64,000 nt of DNA from Onchocerca volvulus (Eukaryota; Nematoda; Chromadorea; Rhabditida; Onchocercidae), in assembly GCA_000499405.2 (NCBI GenBank), contig HG738136.1, forward strand, positions 2,024,646 to 2,088,645, written 5' to 3'. The notes under the pieces are model-generated. The model did not search any database. It was not told the DNA's origin and saw only the letters and a program-made list of their open reading frames with translations. Below, one piece after another: positions 39,266 to 52,441 of the stretch (positions are counted from its first letter, which is position 1; every line of letters begins with the position of its first letter). The position numbers and the translations under genes are program-made.

Positions 39266-42200
39266 ATGCATAATAACTTATCAAAACGAAATGCTTACCA
39301 ACTACTCCTCGTGCAGAATTCTCTATCGTCTATGGCAAAAATTGGTACTTCTGGAAGTCGGAAATTGGAATATAGCGGTGGATTAGCAAGTCATGTTGAT
39401 AACTTACTTCCGAAAATTTCTTGTAGCGAAGAGGGATGTCAACAAGCAGAAAGTATATCGTTTTCATATTCTCAGTTTAAGAATGAACATATCATACTTT
39501 CGATGTTTTTCTATTTGTTGGAATGATATCGTTAACAAACCTAAAATAAAAGACATCAGGGAGACAAAAAGTATATCGTCACATTTAGAGAAATCTAGTA
39601 TTACACGAAAAAATGCTCTACTGTTGGAATTTTCAAAGATTTTGCTTTAGGAAAGTCGGAAGTTGGAAAAGCTGGAGATTATAACAAACTAGTAGTAAGT
39701 TATGATGCATTAATGTCAAAACAGGTGAATGTTATGAATACTAATAATGGTGAAGTATTTGTGAATATGATAATTTACAATCGATTATGGGTAAAAATTC
39801 ATTTTAATTTATCCTTTATTTGATTTCTTACTAAAATTGTTGAATTTCATATGATTTGTTTACGATTACATTTATCGACTTGCATTTTAGTTTTTTTAAC
39901 AAATTACAATTATAGCTTTCTCAAATACATGGAATCAATGAAAGCAATAGTAAAAATGTAAATGTGAGATTGAATAATATCAGTGCTGACGAAACTTGTG
40001 TTAGGTATGTAGATTAACAATTGTTCGAAGGTTGTGAAAAAATAAATTTACAATTTTTTTTTTTTTATCTTTTTGGTTTGTTTGTACAAATTTTATTTTT
40101 AACTTTTAGGTCTTTGAGGAAATTGTCAAAAAAAGGCTGCACTACTACATTAGCAGAAAATAAAGGTTGTATTGATATTTATAGTAAGATTATCCGGATG
40201 TTTTACAGTTTGCATTGCAGTTTTCTGCTAAATAGTCTTCATTGCCCATTGTTCTTGATTCTGTATTATCTTTTTTTTAAGAAAATTCTCTGTGCTAACC
40301 TTATTTTATTGAATTCCATCTGATTGTTATAGCAATAATTCAGATCTTTAGTTTAATAGCCAGTAGCCGACTTGCAACTACCTTTTTATCTTATTTCAGT
40401 CTTCTCGAAATCTGTCATGTTTTTACATGATGCAACAGCTATCTGCGGCAACGTAGAATTCATGATAAATTATAAAAATGATTCTGTCCATTATATCGAA
40501 ACTCCATATTAATGTTTCATTAAAATGATCTAAAATTTGTTGTAGAAAGAAACGAGCAGAATGTGAAGGAATCAACGAATCGTCAAAAATTCTTGAAACT
40601 TTGCAAAAGCAAAAGTCAAGGGTCTGTTAAATTTTATTATTTCTAATCTTAATGATGACAGTATGCTCAATAAAGCAATGTTTAATTTTTTTTTTTTTCA
40701 AACCTGTCGATGCAGTTTTGAATATGCTAGAATATAAAATGAGATGTAGTACTTCAAATTTTTATCGGGGCGTTAATTATCACTATCAGTAGGAATAAAA
40801 TTAATTATAACTCAATCATGACTAAATGAACTACATTATTTTGCTCAATTACGCTTTATTTTTTTTTTGTTTTAATCGCCGCGACTATAGGTGAATTTTT
40901 TGATGTCTGATGAGTAGAAAATATTAATCATGCGTTTGCCTATTTACCATATAATCGAGAACGTTTGAGATATACATATAGTTAAAGATATTATTATTAT
41001 GCTTTATAAAAGCGCGAGACTGCATTGGAATTAACTCCATCTCATTTTGTTTATCTTTAGAAATTAGTAAAATTTAAATAAGTTTGACAAATATATTTCG
41101 ACGAATACTGTTTATCTTTGAAAAAAAATTAGTAAAAAAAAAAATTTAAATAAGTTTGACAAAAAAATATATATTTTGATGAATACTTCATATAATAAAA
41201 TTATGCATGTTTTATGCTTCATTTCATTTTTGATCGCCCATTTTTTCTTTAAAGATGATAAATTTCAGCGATGATCCACATCGATTAGGTGTTATTTCGT
41301 TTGCTCAGGCCATGATTAAACCGATCAACTATAAGCAAATGCAGGTTGGAATTGCTCTAATGCACTTTGCTAGATACTTCCTCTTCCCCTTCATTACTCT
41401 TTTATTTCTAATTCACTTGTGCTTTTGCTATATTTCTTATCCGCTTTACCCCTATTATTAATATAGGAACTCAGTTTTCGTGATTTGATTTCAACAAATG
41501 TGGATAATATTTCATATTCATCGGAAGACAATTCACCATTAACAAATCGTAGATATTCCGACAATGAGGATAAGAACGCGGTAAGCTTACATTCTGATGA
41601 ATTGCTTTGATATCGAAGTTGTTCGATTGAATATTTTTAGTTTTTCAGAGTAAAATATATCCATTAATTTCTACTCGATGGTCATGTTGTGACAGGATTA
41701 TAGGTAATGATGATCTACTGAAATCATATAATGCAAGTCTGATTATTTCACTATTATATTCTCTTTTTTTTTTCATCTCTATTATATTTTCAAACTAAAA
41801 GTCACTTTAAGGACAAGTAAATTTTAGTTTGCATAAGTAATAAGGAAAAAAAAGCTTTCAGACACAATAGAAGAAGAGCCATTATTGCTGCATTCAGCAG
41901 TATGTGGTTCGAGCAGCAGTACAAGTGCTACCGAATATGATCCAAATCTTATAGCAAATTTTGATCCCAATTGTAACGCTCGAAAAACTGTGATGGAATT
42001 CAATGGATATGTTGTAAGTTTTTTTTCTTTCTTTTTCTGTTGGATAGTTGTTGTTGATGTGTTTTGACCCGACAAATTTATCCAGTGCATAATACTAATG
42101 ATTATTTCTAATTCGCAGAGTATAATAATGCAATATCAGCCAGAGAATGAACTGAAACGTTTGGTAAATGAAGAATTTCGTTTGCGTTTCCCGCATGTTC

Positions 42201-43097
42201 ACGTTTCTTTTAGCAAAATTAGGAGGTTTTCATTTTTTGCTCTTATTTTTAATCCTCAATATGTCCATTTGTTTGCTTTTTTTTTTCTTTTTTATATTAA
42301 CTTAATGAAATTAGTAACAGCATCAAATTCCACTCACTATTTATTTTTGTTAATTCATTGGTTTTATTTCAATTTTCTTTTCAGTATTAAACGAGAGCTT
42401 CATCAGATAGCTGTTGCATGTAATTTAGAAGATGTCACAACGGCACACGCTTATGTTTTTTATGAGAAAGCACTTTTAAAGGTCCGATTTAAAATAGAAC
42501 TTAGTGAAGACTTTTTTAAAATTCATCTGATCAATGATTCAGTTTATCAGTTAATTGTTCGGGATTTGCTCAGCTTAAGGAAATTAAGGGACTAACCGGG
42601 TACTGTATATTGAAAAGACAAAAAAAAAAAGTTTGTTTTTTTTTTTTTTTTGTAACTGGTATCACCCAATTAGAAGCAACATTTCTTAATTGATTCCCAC
42701 TTATCGTTGATTACTGTTATCTAGAGCTATTTATTCATAGGGCTTAGTGTGTAAAATGAATCGTAAACTGGTGGCTGGAGCAGCTCTTCTCATTGCTGCA
42801 AAAATCACTGATTTTGGATCGATGTCTGTTTCCGATGTTGTAAATGTTAGTTTTATGTCAGATGGTTTGATCATTTTCAAAATTGTGCCTTTAGATTCAT
42901 TTTTAAAATTGATTTTAAATAAATTCTGAACTAAGTTAAGCTCAAATTTCCAGTATTTGGAATCATCATTACGGATTAATCGCAAAGAGCTCTTGCGATA
43001 TGAGATACCACTCTGTGCTGCACTTAGTTTCAATTTGAAAGTACCTGTTTGGCAACTTTTGCCGCATTATCAAAGGATCGCTTTGACAATATTATGA
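39266..43097 (+). CDS. CABLES-like cyclin-box protein, about twelve exons
   Basis: CABLES proteins bridge CDKs (CDK2/3/5) to kinases such as Abl and Wee1 and carry a C-terminal cyclin-like box. Exons modelled: 39266-39452, 39651-39724 (or -39694), 39916-40004, 40110-40165, 40546-40625, 41255-41344, 41467-41580, 41855-42013, 42119-42225, 42385-42481, 42741-42845, 42954-43097. Phases agree, giving about 433 aa. The last five exons are convincing: EYDPNLI, then RLVNEEFRLRFPHVHVSFSK, IRSIKRELHQIA, TAHAYVFYEKALLK, NRKLVAGAALLIAAKI, RINRKELLRYEIPL and LPHYQR. The N-terminal half is Ser/Asn-rich and less certain. The exon-8 acceptor is ambiguous: AAAG at 41854 keeps phase, while the better-looking TTTCAG at 41861 does not. 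AATAAA is at 43138-43143. Confidence 0.85.
41045..41190. repeat. ~65-bp tandem duplication in CABLES intron 5
   Basis: The motif TTTATCTTT...TTAGTAAAA, then TTTAAATAAGTTTGACAAA and GACGAATACT/GATGAATACT, occurs twice head to tail with A-tract expansion in the second copy. Confidence 0.8.
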
Positions 43098-44994
43098 TTT
43101 AAAAATGCTTACTATTTTTGTATATATATATAATCCGAATAAACTTTTACTTTTTTGAATAATTAAAGTTTGTTTCATAATGAATTGCATCGAACTTACG
43201 ATGGAACTTCTGTATTCTGGTTTTATCGAAGGAGAGGAAAAAAAAAAACCTAAATTACAATTACTGGCAGAATAATAAATCTACCCATGAAAATTCTAAT
43301 TTCAATTTGATTTATAAATCTTGTTGATAGAGGATATTAGAGGAAGATAAATATATGTTGTTAACAGCTATAAAGAAAACAACAGCTTCTAATATATTAT
43401 TCATCATTATCATCGCTTATAATATTTGTTTCGTTTTTTTAAAATTGGTTTATGATAATGATATGATGCTACAAAGACATTCATTTATATTTGATACATA
43501 TACTAAAATACAGCGGGGTATACGCTTCGAGCTTTTTTAATCTGAAATTTGATTTGAACGAGTTTTGATAATCTTTAATCATGGCATGTTACAAAGATGG
43601 ATTTTGAATGAGCTCCATTTTGCCGAAGCACTCATTCTAGCGAATCAAAATAACCTAATTATTTGTCTATAAATTTCCCTTCCTTGCTTCTTTCCCTTAT
43701 GAAGTCTAGATACTGTTTTATTTTTCATAACTAATTATCAAGAAAGTAACAGTAAATCTCAGGTGAATCCATAAATGCTCACAAATTCAATAGCAGCAAA
43801 TTAATTGCTAATAACGACTTATTTCTTAGAAGAGAAATTGCTTAAAAAATGTCAAAATTTTAGAATTAGCTAAAACAGAATACAGTAAGAAGTGCCTAAA
43901 CCTATTCGTTTTATTTAAATAACATCAGAACGAAGAATTTGAAACATAATTTATCGAAATTTCGTCGAATCAATTTTGCTAATATTATTCTTTTGATTAT
44001 CTCAATATCAAATGCAATTATTTTTTTTAATTTTATTATCTCCTCTTAAATTATAGCACTGGAAGATAGTTATTTCTTTTGCATCATTATCAGGCTCCCT
44101 CCGACTAAAAATCATACATTTAAATGTTCCTGACTTGTGATAAAATTTATGAAATTTTGTTAAAAATCGGATAGACGGCATAAATATAATTCTAGACAGA
44201 GGAACATTCTATTTACGATGAAACTATGATTTCATTTGGATTTTCATTCGAATTAGATTTCGAAATTAACTGAAACAACCATATAAACCCAATTTTAAAG
44301 TAAATTCAGATTTTTTTAATCTCATTTTTAAAAACCAGTAGAACTTCTAGCCAACTCGATTGTTACCAAACTTCCTAACTGTCTACTTCAAACAATTTAA
44401 TTTCAGCACAATGGTCAGATCCTGTTTAAATCTTATAATTACACCTTAAATTAAACTTCTCACTTAACTGTCTGTTAGAAAAAAATCTTCCCACTCATAT
44501 CCTTAAATTTAATTTGCGATAAATTAAAACTAAAATTATATAAAAGCAAACGTAGATATAGCTAACATCCGAGAACGGAAAATGAACTTGAAGATCTCAT
44601 ATCAATACATTTCCGATTTGCATCTGGCATATTAGATGGTCTAATACCATCGAGAACATTCAAATTTCATCATCATATTAATAAATAGGTCACAAATTAT
44701 TTTTTGACTCAAACAAATTAGTTCAGAGCTATACTTAAACTTATTAATTTAAACATTTTCACCGAATCAAAAACAGATCATCTATTCCGGTAAAAAATCA
44801 GGACATAACCATGAAGTCCATCGATTCCAATTTTCTATCAATGTTACTCAAACACATCCATATCTACAAACGATAAGTCGAAACTCATTTTATGCCCGTA
44901 AAAACAAGCCGAAAATTTATTCAGTACACCTTTCAAACAAATAACAAAATTCAAAGGAATAAAAGAAAAAAAAAAATGCTATCCTTCCTTTGAA
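43098..44994. other. convergent intergenic between CABLES and rps-17
   Basis: No exon is found. The minus-strand AATAAA at 44916-44921 is the likely rps-17 polyadenylation signal. Two short plus frames (43355-43540, 44990-45187) are noise or shadows. Confidence 0.5.
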
Positions 44995-46488
44995 TTATCT
45001 TCGACCAGCCATTCCTGTATTTACTGTTTTGTCGGTCATTGGAATACTCAATTCCTGCAACAATAATAATTCCGTTTACTTATTCAGAAAGGTCATTCAG
45101 TTGCGTATTTTTAACTACAGATCATTTTGCGCAGAAATTTCTAGCATAACTGTTGGCCTCGCGAAAACTAAAAGAATGTTTGCTTAATATGTTTTCGAAT
45201 AACTCCAAAATTATTCTAATACAGAAAGATGACCCAATAATTCGGTGACATTTCAGAATTCAGCCCTAACCTTATCATTATTCCAATAACGTATATATTT
45301 TCATCCCTCTTCCCGCCTCCTGGGAAAGTTATAACATGAAAATAATGTCTAAATTCTGTTATGCTACTTAAACTTCAGAGCTATTTTAATTAAATATACG
45401 CAACATCGATTTATTAAATAGTATCCTCAAGTGAATTGCAATCACAAGATAACCATATGGTGGCTACAGTTTAATGATATGAGGTTCATCGAACGTTCTG
45501 GTAATATATAAATCCTAATATTTTCACAAATGAAAGTCAAGTTACTAAATCTAAAAGAAATAGAGAAAAAACAAGACACAAACCATTGACTCAATCATCT
45601 GTTTGGTCTCCGTATCTACTTCGATTGTGGTCAACATTCGTGGATCAACGACAGAAATATCTGGCATGTAGTTATCGCGACGTTCTCTTTCTTCTTCTTG
45701 CAATTTAATTGAAATACCACGAACCGGTCCCTTTTCAATACGTTTCATCAAATGCGTTATATAACTGAAATATGTCATGATTCCGAAAGTTTTTTGCCGA
45801 CACTGTAAACAACTATAAAATTCATATGAATTTCTCCAGTTTTTCCATGTTAGGAGTAATCAAAATATTATTCAAAGATATGGCCTCAAAATGCCATGTC
45901 TTTCTTTTCTGTCAATTTACTGATGCATGCTTCATTACAACGAATGATCTAGCTTTTGTGTACTCCAAAATGACGAACTATCGAAAAGGAATCCGACAAA
46001 AAATTTATTCAGACAATTCAACAATTTCTTATTCTTATTAATTTCCCAAATAACTGGAATATTCAACTGACTCCAAAGCCGCTTCATGCCACAGTTTTAA
46101 CAGTGGTCTGAGTAGATTCCAAATTGTTAAATAATTCTCTTATACGCTTGTATTCATTACTGTGGAACTAAACTATTATGAAGAAGTTTAACTCTCTAAT
46201 TTATCGGTACAAGTAATCTAATAAAATATGTTGTAGGGTTGGATTTCAAGCGAAATTATTGAAATATTTGCTTTAAATAATTCGTCAATACGGCTCAAAC
46301 TTATTCGTCAGATCGATTTCCACTTACCCCGCAATACGGTTCCTCATTTTTTTGCTCGGAATAACCGCAATTTCTTCGCAAATTCGCTTATTTGTATGGA
46401 AGTCATGTGTCAGCTTAGTGTAATATTTTTCAATAATCACACGGGAAGCCTTTTTTACGGTCTTTGTGCGTACACGTCCGCAAACCAT
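44995..46488 (-). CDS. rps-17: 40S ribosomal protein S17 (eS17), three exons
   Basis: Exons (-): 46488-46328, 45764-45584, 45054-44995. Phases 2 and 0 agree, giving 133 aa (human eS17 is 135). The match to the family is strong: [20 protein letters not shown], then [58 protein letters not shown] and [20 protein letters not shown]. The N-terminus reads MVCGRVRT, two residues longer than the usual M(G/S)RVRT. The short tail ends MAGRR. It is divergent from the FAM76 gene. Confidence 0.96.
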
Positions 46489-48061
46489 TGCTTTATGTAG
46501 CTCACGTCACTTCTTACTCTGAAAGTCCATCAAATTACAGTACTTTAGCGAATCAATTTTTTACTGAAAGTTTGTACGATTAATTTTCCTTCTTTTTCCC
46601 TTGAGGCATTAGCACTGACGACTAAGTTACTAATAATTGGCTCCAGTTGTCAGTGGCCAACTCTAATTATGCCTAAGCCACCACTATAATAAACAGTGAA
46701 TTTAATATTCTCGCCATATTAATTTTTTTACCATTTCGTAAAAACTGGCTATCGTACTATTTATATCGATAATCTTTGGTTACAAAGTTTGCCTCTCTAA
46801 GAAGGCAAGCAACTGCTTAACTATATTTCACCTAGGTTTTGTATTTTGCTGGTATCTGTATTATATCTACAAAAGATGAATCATCAGCTGAATGCTGAAG
46901 TAAAAACAAATCACAGAATTCAATTCCAATCAATATATTGTGAAAATCATGTGCAATGCCTGCTAACTCTCCTATAGCCTGCAATTTTTGTTAGTACTCA
47001 AGCTTCATTTTCAGGTTTTTATGTTCAATATTGTCAACAAAATAGCAAATTATACATTATCTTACTATGAAGAAACTTGCTGAAATAATGTAACATTCAA
47101 TTACAAAACATTATGCTTTCAGAAGTCAGTCAAACGCGGTAGCCTAAGAACTTCAAAAGTTGACACAAAAATGCATGGAAATTGAAATGGACAACTTCCA
47201 AATCTCGGGAATTGAAGCAATTTCTACATAGTTTTCCGGAATTCCCGAAAAACCCCACGAACTACTCAACAGAGACTTATCACAACATTAGCTACAACAA
47301 CCCCTCATAAACATACCACCGTACCCAAGCCCACAGACACCTCAAATCCTTGATACCTTCCACTTAAAAGCGGCCCGGAACAGACATTATGCAAAACATC
47401 TATCTCAAGCAGTCCAAATATAAAAAGGATGGCCCGTTCGACACACATACACGTTTTATGAAAATTACATGTCTCACGCAGTCACAGAATATATTTATTT
47501 TCCATTTTTCTTATTTCAAGGTAAAGATAAATTCTTTTTAGCATTGTCTCCTTTTTTTTGTTCATTGCAGTAAATTTGATGAATACTTGCTCTTTTTATT
47601 CCCTTCGTAAAAATTACCTCTTTGTAGAAATGTAATTAATCTAATTAGTTTGTACGGGATGCAGGAGAATAATTTATAGAGACGTCTGACATATTTTTTT
47701 TCGCACTTTTTGGCTGAGAAAAAATTTCTGACCTTTAGTTTAAGTTCTATTTAAGGAGGGGATACAAACTTGACCTCTATTGGTAATGTTTGTTACATAC
47801 AATTGAACTGAAAGAAAAGCACAGGTCATATATCCTTCGATCAATGCATGATCATTTTCATTTGCGAATCCTCTTAAGTGGAATTTCGAAATTTTCATAG
47901 ATTTAATCTTTCATTTTTTTTCTTTTAAATTGTACATATCGATTGAAATGGATCGAAGACAAGTCAGATGAAAAAGATGTGGAGAAACGAAAGAATATTT
48001 CTATTGTTTATGTTTAAATTGTTATATCATTTTCAGGGGAAATATCAATGAGAAAGACGAA
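46489..48061. other. divergent intergenic between rps-17 and FAM76
   Basis: There is no supported exon. Bases about 47270-47460 are noticeably C/A-rich relative to the surroundings (CACCGTACCCAAGCCCACAG) and may hold promoter elements for either gene. An acceptor-like CATTTTCAG at 48036 precedes the FAM76 start. Confidence 0.4.
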
Positions 48062-50190
48062 ATGACACGTAAATGTTATTACTGCAAGGCTGGAATGCCT
48101 GAACTAACGTAAGTTGTTTTAATTGTTTGTTTCACGAACAGTTTGTATTGGTCCTTCAATCGGTATTTGATTATTTCTGTTTTACATCTAGCAAATAAAA
48201 TACATGTTTATGAGTAATGCAAATTTTCAATCAAATTTCGATCCATTTTTTCTTCTTTTTTTAATTTTTTTTTTTGGTTGCTAAATTTCCGATATAATGC
48301 TCTCTCAAGCATATGTTTTAGTGTAGGTAGTGAAAGTGATTCACAATGTGAAAAATGTAAGAAAAACGAGGAGAAATATAAAACAAAGGTTAGTTTCATG
48401 ATTTTGAAATAATTTTATAGTTCTTTTTTTCGTTATTTCTATGGCTGGTCAATTTCTTCGGGACTTTCATTAAACAGTGTTTCCAATCTTCAACTTAATT
48501 TAATCGTAAGTCAGTGTTTTCCAAATAATGAACTTTTCTCCTTAAAATAATCAAGAATGTAAGATAAACTATTAATGCTCCAATTTATCATAGGATTTTA
48601 CTATTAATTATAATTATTTGATTTATTTTAGCCAACGATATGTATGTATTGTCAGTTACAAGCTGCTTTCGTTGCTAACAAATGTGTTTGGTGTTGTCAT
48701 GCTGAGAGAAAGTATGGATTACCGGTACAATGTTCTCAGTGCCTTCAGAAATGTGCCTTTGTTCGAGAGCCGTCACAAAAGGTTACAAATATTCGTGATC
48801 AAAAATGGCTTATCAATTTCATAGCCCGTATGACTGTTGTTGATAAGTTAGTTTAATGCAGAAGAATGCTTTATTACGAACTAAAAACTATTTCTCCCGT
48901 TTTCGTAATATTAGATTAATTATAGAATAAACCGCTATATTGCCGTTTGTGTACAATGTCTAGAAAAGCAATGTTTGGAGAAGCAGCAGTTAGCAATTCA
49001 TCAAAGTCAAAAAGTAGTAACCGTTTGAAACATAAAAGATCTAATTCTTCTGAAAACAAAGCAGGAAAAATATCAAAGGTAGGAAATTTATACTTCGAGG
49101 TTTTCTCACTTCAGACAAATATAGAAGGATGAAGAAAACTTTTGTTGCTTTATATTGCAGCAATTTAGAACTCTTGTTTTAAATAAATCTTAATGTCAAC
49201 TGGGATTTTCATATTCATAAAAAGTTAATTTATTACGCATGCTGCATCATTGGAATGTATTTTCTGTATGAAATGATTTTTTTTTTCAGCGAAATGCGAT
49301 GACGGAAACAACGCTGGATAGTGCTCATTCGGAACACATCTTTGTCATTCAACAATATAAAGATGAGATTTTAGAGCTGCAGAAGAAATGCTTCGAAAAA
49401 GACAAAATTATATTGGAAAGGGATAAAAAGGTTAGCTTATTGAAATAATGAGGATATTATCATATCGTTTCGCACGAGATAAAGCTTCACTTATTTTGAG
49501 GAGAACTGCAATAGTCGAACAGTTTCTTTTTTTTTTTTTAAATTTTTTTATGAAAAAGTTTTTTTAAGAAAATTTTGCTCAGGATTTTTTTTATTTGAAG
49601 GTTTTTTTAATATCATTGAGCAAATATCATTTATTTGATAATTCATCACTCGACATTGTAAAACTTTTTAGAGAAAAGCTACCAGAGAAAGTATCACTTC
49701 ATAGCTGTATCTAATATGCAGTTAAGCTATGCATGACGAATAATGCATTGTTGAATCATTTAAGTACGCTTAACGTGTAATTTATGGCAATTTAGCATAT
49801 TAGTTATAGTTTGTTTTAGTATTCGTCGGTCTTTACAGATTGCAGAATTGAATGCTGAAGTAATAATGCAAGAGCAACAGGGACGAATGAAAATAACGAT
49901 GATGCAAAAGCAGCATGCTGAATCGTTGCAGTCACTTCATGATCAAATACGAACTTTAAGCAAACAAGTAATATTTGAAATTTGAAACATTTCAGCAACA
50001 ATTGATAGATTCTGTGTTATTATTCTAAACTAGGATTTCATTAATAATGAATTAAAATTTGTTTGATTGCTTTAAATAAATCAAACAAAGCTCCAATTGT
50101 CGGATAAATTTAGAATAATTTTTTACCGTTCTAGATTTTTGTATTTTGGTTTCCGAATTTCAGGTACGGCAGCTGCAGAAAGGGTTTTGA
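48062..50190 (+). CDS. FAM76-family zinc-binding/coiled-coil protein, seven exons
   Basis: FAM76A/B are conserved nuclear-speckle proteins of unclear mechanism. Exons: 48062-48108, 48322-48388, 48632-48781, 48926-49078, 49290-49430, 49839-49967, 50164-50190. All phases agree, giving 237 aa. A series of CxxC pairs fills the N-terminal half (KCYYC, CEKC, CMYCQLQAAFVANKC, then CSQCLQKCAFVRE and YCRLC). A Ser/Lys linker follows, then a long coiled coil (IFVIQQYKDEILELQKKC, then IILERDKKIAELNAEVIMQE). The order matches human FAM76 closely. The chosen ATG omits the first CxxC knuckle of the human protein. The same frame is open upstream to a TGA near 47971 with further cysteines, but no earlier in-frame ATG exists, so the start is uncertain. 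Confidence 0.88.
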
Positions 50191-52441
50191 ACAAACATCC
50201 GGTTTATTTGATCTCTTTTCTACTCTTTTCAATAATATTAACACTTTATTAGCATCATTTATAATAATGTAAATAAGTAGTAGAACTTTCTTCACCAAAG
50301 AATATCAATTTAACTTCGATTGTGGAATCATTTTAACAAATGAATAAGATATGAAGATATTTAATTATGCGACCAAATATATTTTTTGAAAGCAGTCAAA
50401 AAAAATTTCATTATGCCATTTACCGATGAATTATGCTTCGATTAAGTATTTAGAATATAATGGAGAATTATTTATATTTTTCTGAGTTCTGTAATATTTA
50501 TTATGTCTTTTACACATCCATTGTATCTTTTATATCTCCCTGTTAGTGAACTTCAACTCTTTGTTTGATAGAACCTAAAGACAATTAAAATAATTGCATT
50601 TTAATAAACATCCATTTGGAAATGGTTCTTCCACTCACTCTCATTGTTGGGTAAAATCGAAGAAAAAGTAATTTATTTCGAAAAGAACATAATTTGTGTA
50701 TGAATTTGTATTGATTTCTTCTTTTTAAGTTTTTTTGCTACAGTTACCTTTCTTGATATTCAAGTTTCTGTTATAGTCGGAGAACGACTTCATAGTTTGC
50801 ATATGCATTGTTATCTTGTGCATATTTAATTTAAACAATCATTTTGTTTTCTCCTAGCCACTCTTTGCCTTTTTTGCTAATATTTTGTTCTCATATATTA
50901 TACTCCCTGTAATTACTGACAATTATTTCGATGATATTTATGATTTTTAAAGTTGTTTTGAAGATGAACTATTTTAAATATATGATGTTAGTCAACATAA
51001 TATGATGTCAGTGTTTTTAGTGCTAAAGCGGAATGTCATTTATAGTTGTACATTATGATAAAGTTTAAACAATTAATTTTATCTAGAAAAATTTTTTTAA
51101 TCTGGAATTTTATCTGGATTCATTAGTGCCTGTATAACATTTTATAATAGTATTGCTTAGTCACAATTCAATATCCTATATTTCTATTATGTTATTTTCA
51201 GGAAGTGTTAAATTTCGAATCAAATATTATTTTTCCGCCATAAATTCGAATAACACTGCATTGGATAATATCTCTTTTGGAAATTCTAGAATTAAAATTT
51301 TAGTTGAAATTTAATGAATGCTTTGATTTTTCGTAGATCACATATTTAAGGGAAGAAAGAAAAGTTCTGTGCATAGTATATTTTGTGATTTAAATTTAAG
51401 CAACATTTTCGTATTCTCGATCATCCGATGCGACATGTCATCAAAAATTGGAAATTCTTCATATTGTACATGATGGTGCAAAAAGAATGTCATGAAATCC
51501 CCTGCTCGATTCATCGCATCATGTCGAATTTATATTTTTCCCGTTTCGTTGTCTTCATTTGTCTCGATTGATATCAGAAATCTTCAGGATATTTGAAAAT
51601 TAAACAATAGTAGATGATAAATAATTCTAGCTAGGGCTTAGTAAGATTAAACATTAAATAACTCAAATTTTCAAGATCAAATGAATAAAATAAAATTCGT
51701 TGATATTTCTGAAATTTCTACAGTCATTATCAATAATCAATCCAAAGAATAGAATTCAAGCATTACTGAAAATTTTGAGGAATAGAAATTCATAATTTCG
51801 GAATTCAAATGGTGAAAGATAGCGATGAAAAATGCGAAGAGCTTCATATTGCTTATACTCATTGATTGATAAAATAAACTTATCAGTTAGTGATATAATT
51901 AATCAATTAGCCAAAAATTAGATTTCTGTGGAAGATATTATCCTATTACATGTAGGAGAATAAACTGAAATAAATTTTGGAAGTGAAATTTTGAACAATC
52001 GTTGTAATATATCATCATTCCTTCGTTAATCAAGAAGAAACTTAAAATTAAAATAGAGCATGCCGGATAAAATCTTTAAATATTAGCTAAATTTTAGCAA
52101 TAATATATTTTTAAATATTCAAACAAAAAAACAATCCAAACAAATGTTGTTTTTTTATCGAGAGTCTCGAGGAAGTTTGTTTTTAGATAAATTTCACTAT
52201 ATACTATAATTTAGAATCATATCTACATGAGATATTGATATAAAATTGATTTAAAAATCATATAGATATCGAAAAATTATTGAAGTATAAATTTTGCATT
52301 TAACACATTTAGCCATTCTGAGGAAGCCTAAAAGTATCGGTTGTCATGGCAATCAATCAATCCATTTCATTTTCCAGAAAGTTTGGGACGAAAAAATGCT
52401 TTAGTTATGTAGCATTTGTTTATTTTGTTGTAATCAGAAAA
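50191..52441. other. intergenic between FAM76 and IFT70
   Basis: About 2.2 kb with no exon or repeat array that I can support. A TTGTAATCAG acceptor lies just before the IFT70 ATG and is a plausible trans-splice site. Confidence 0.5.
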
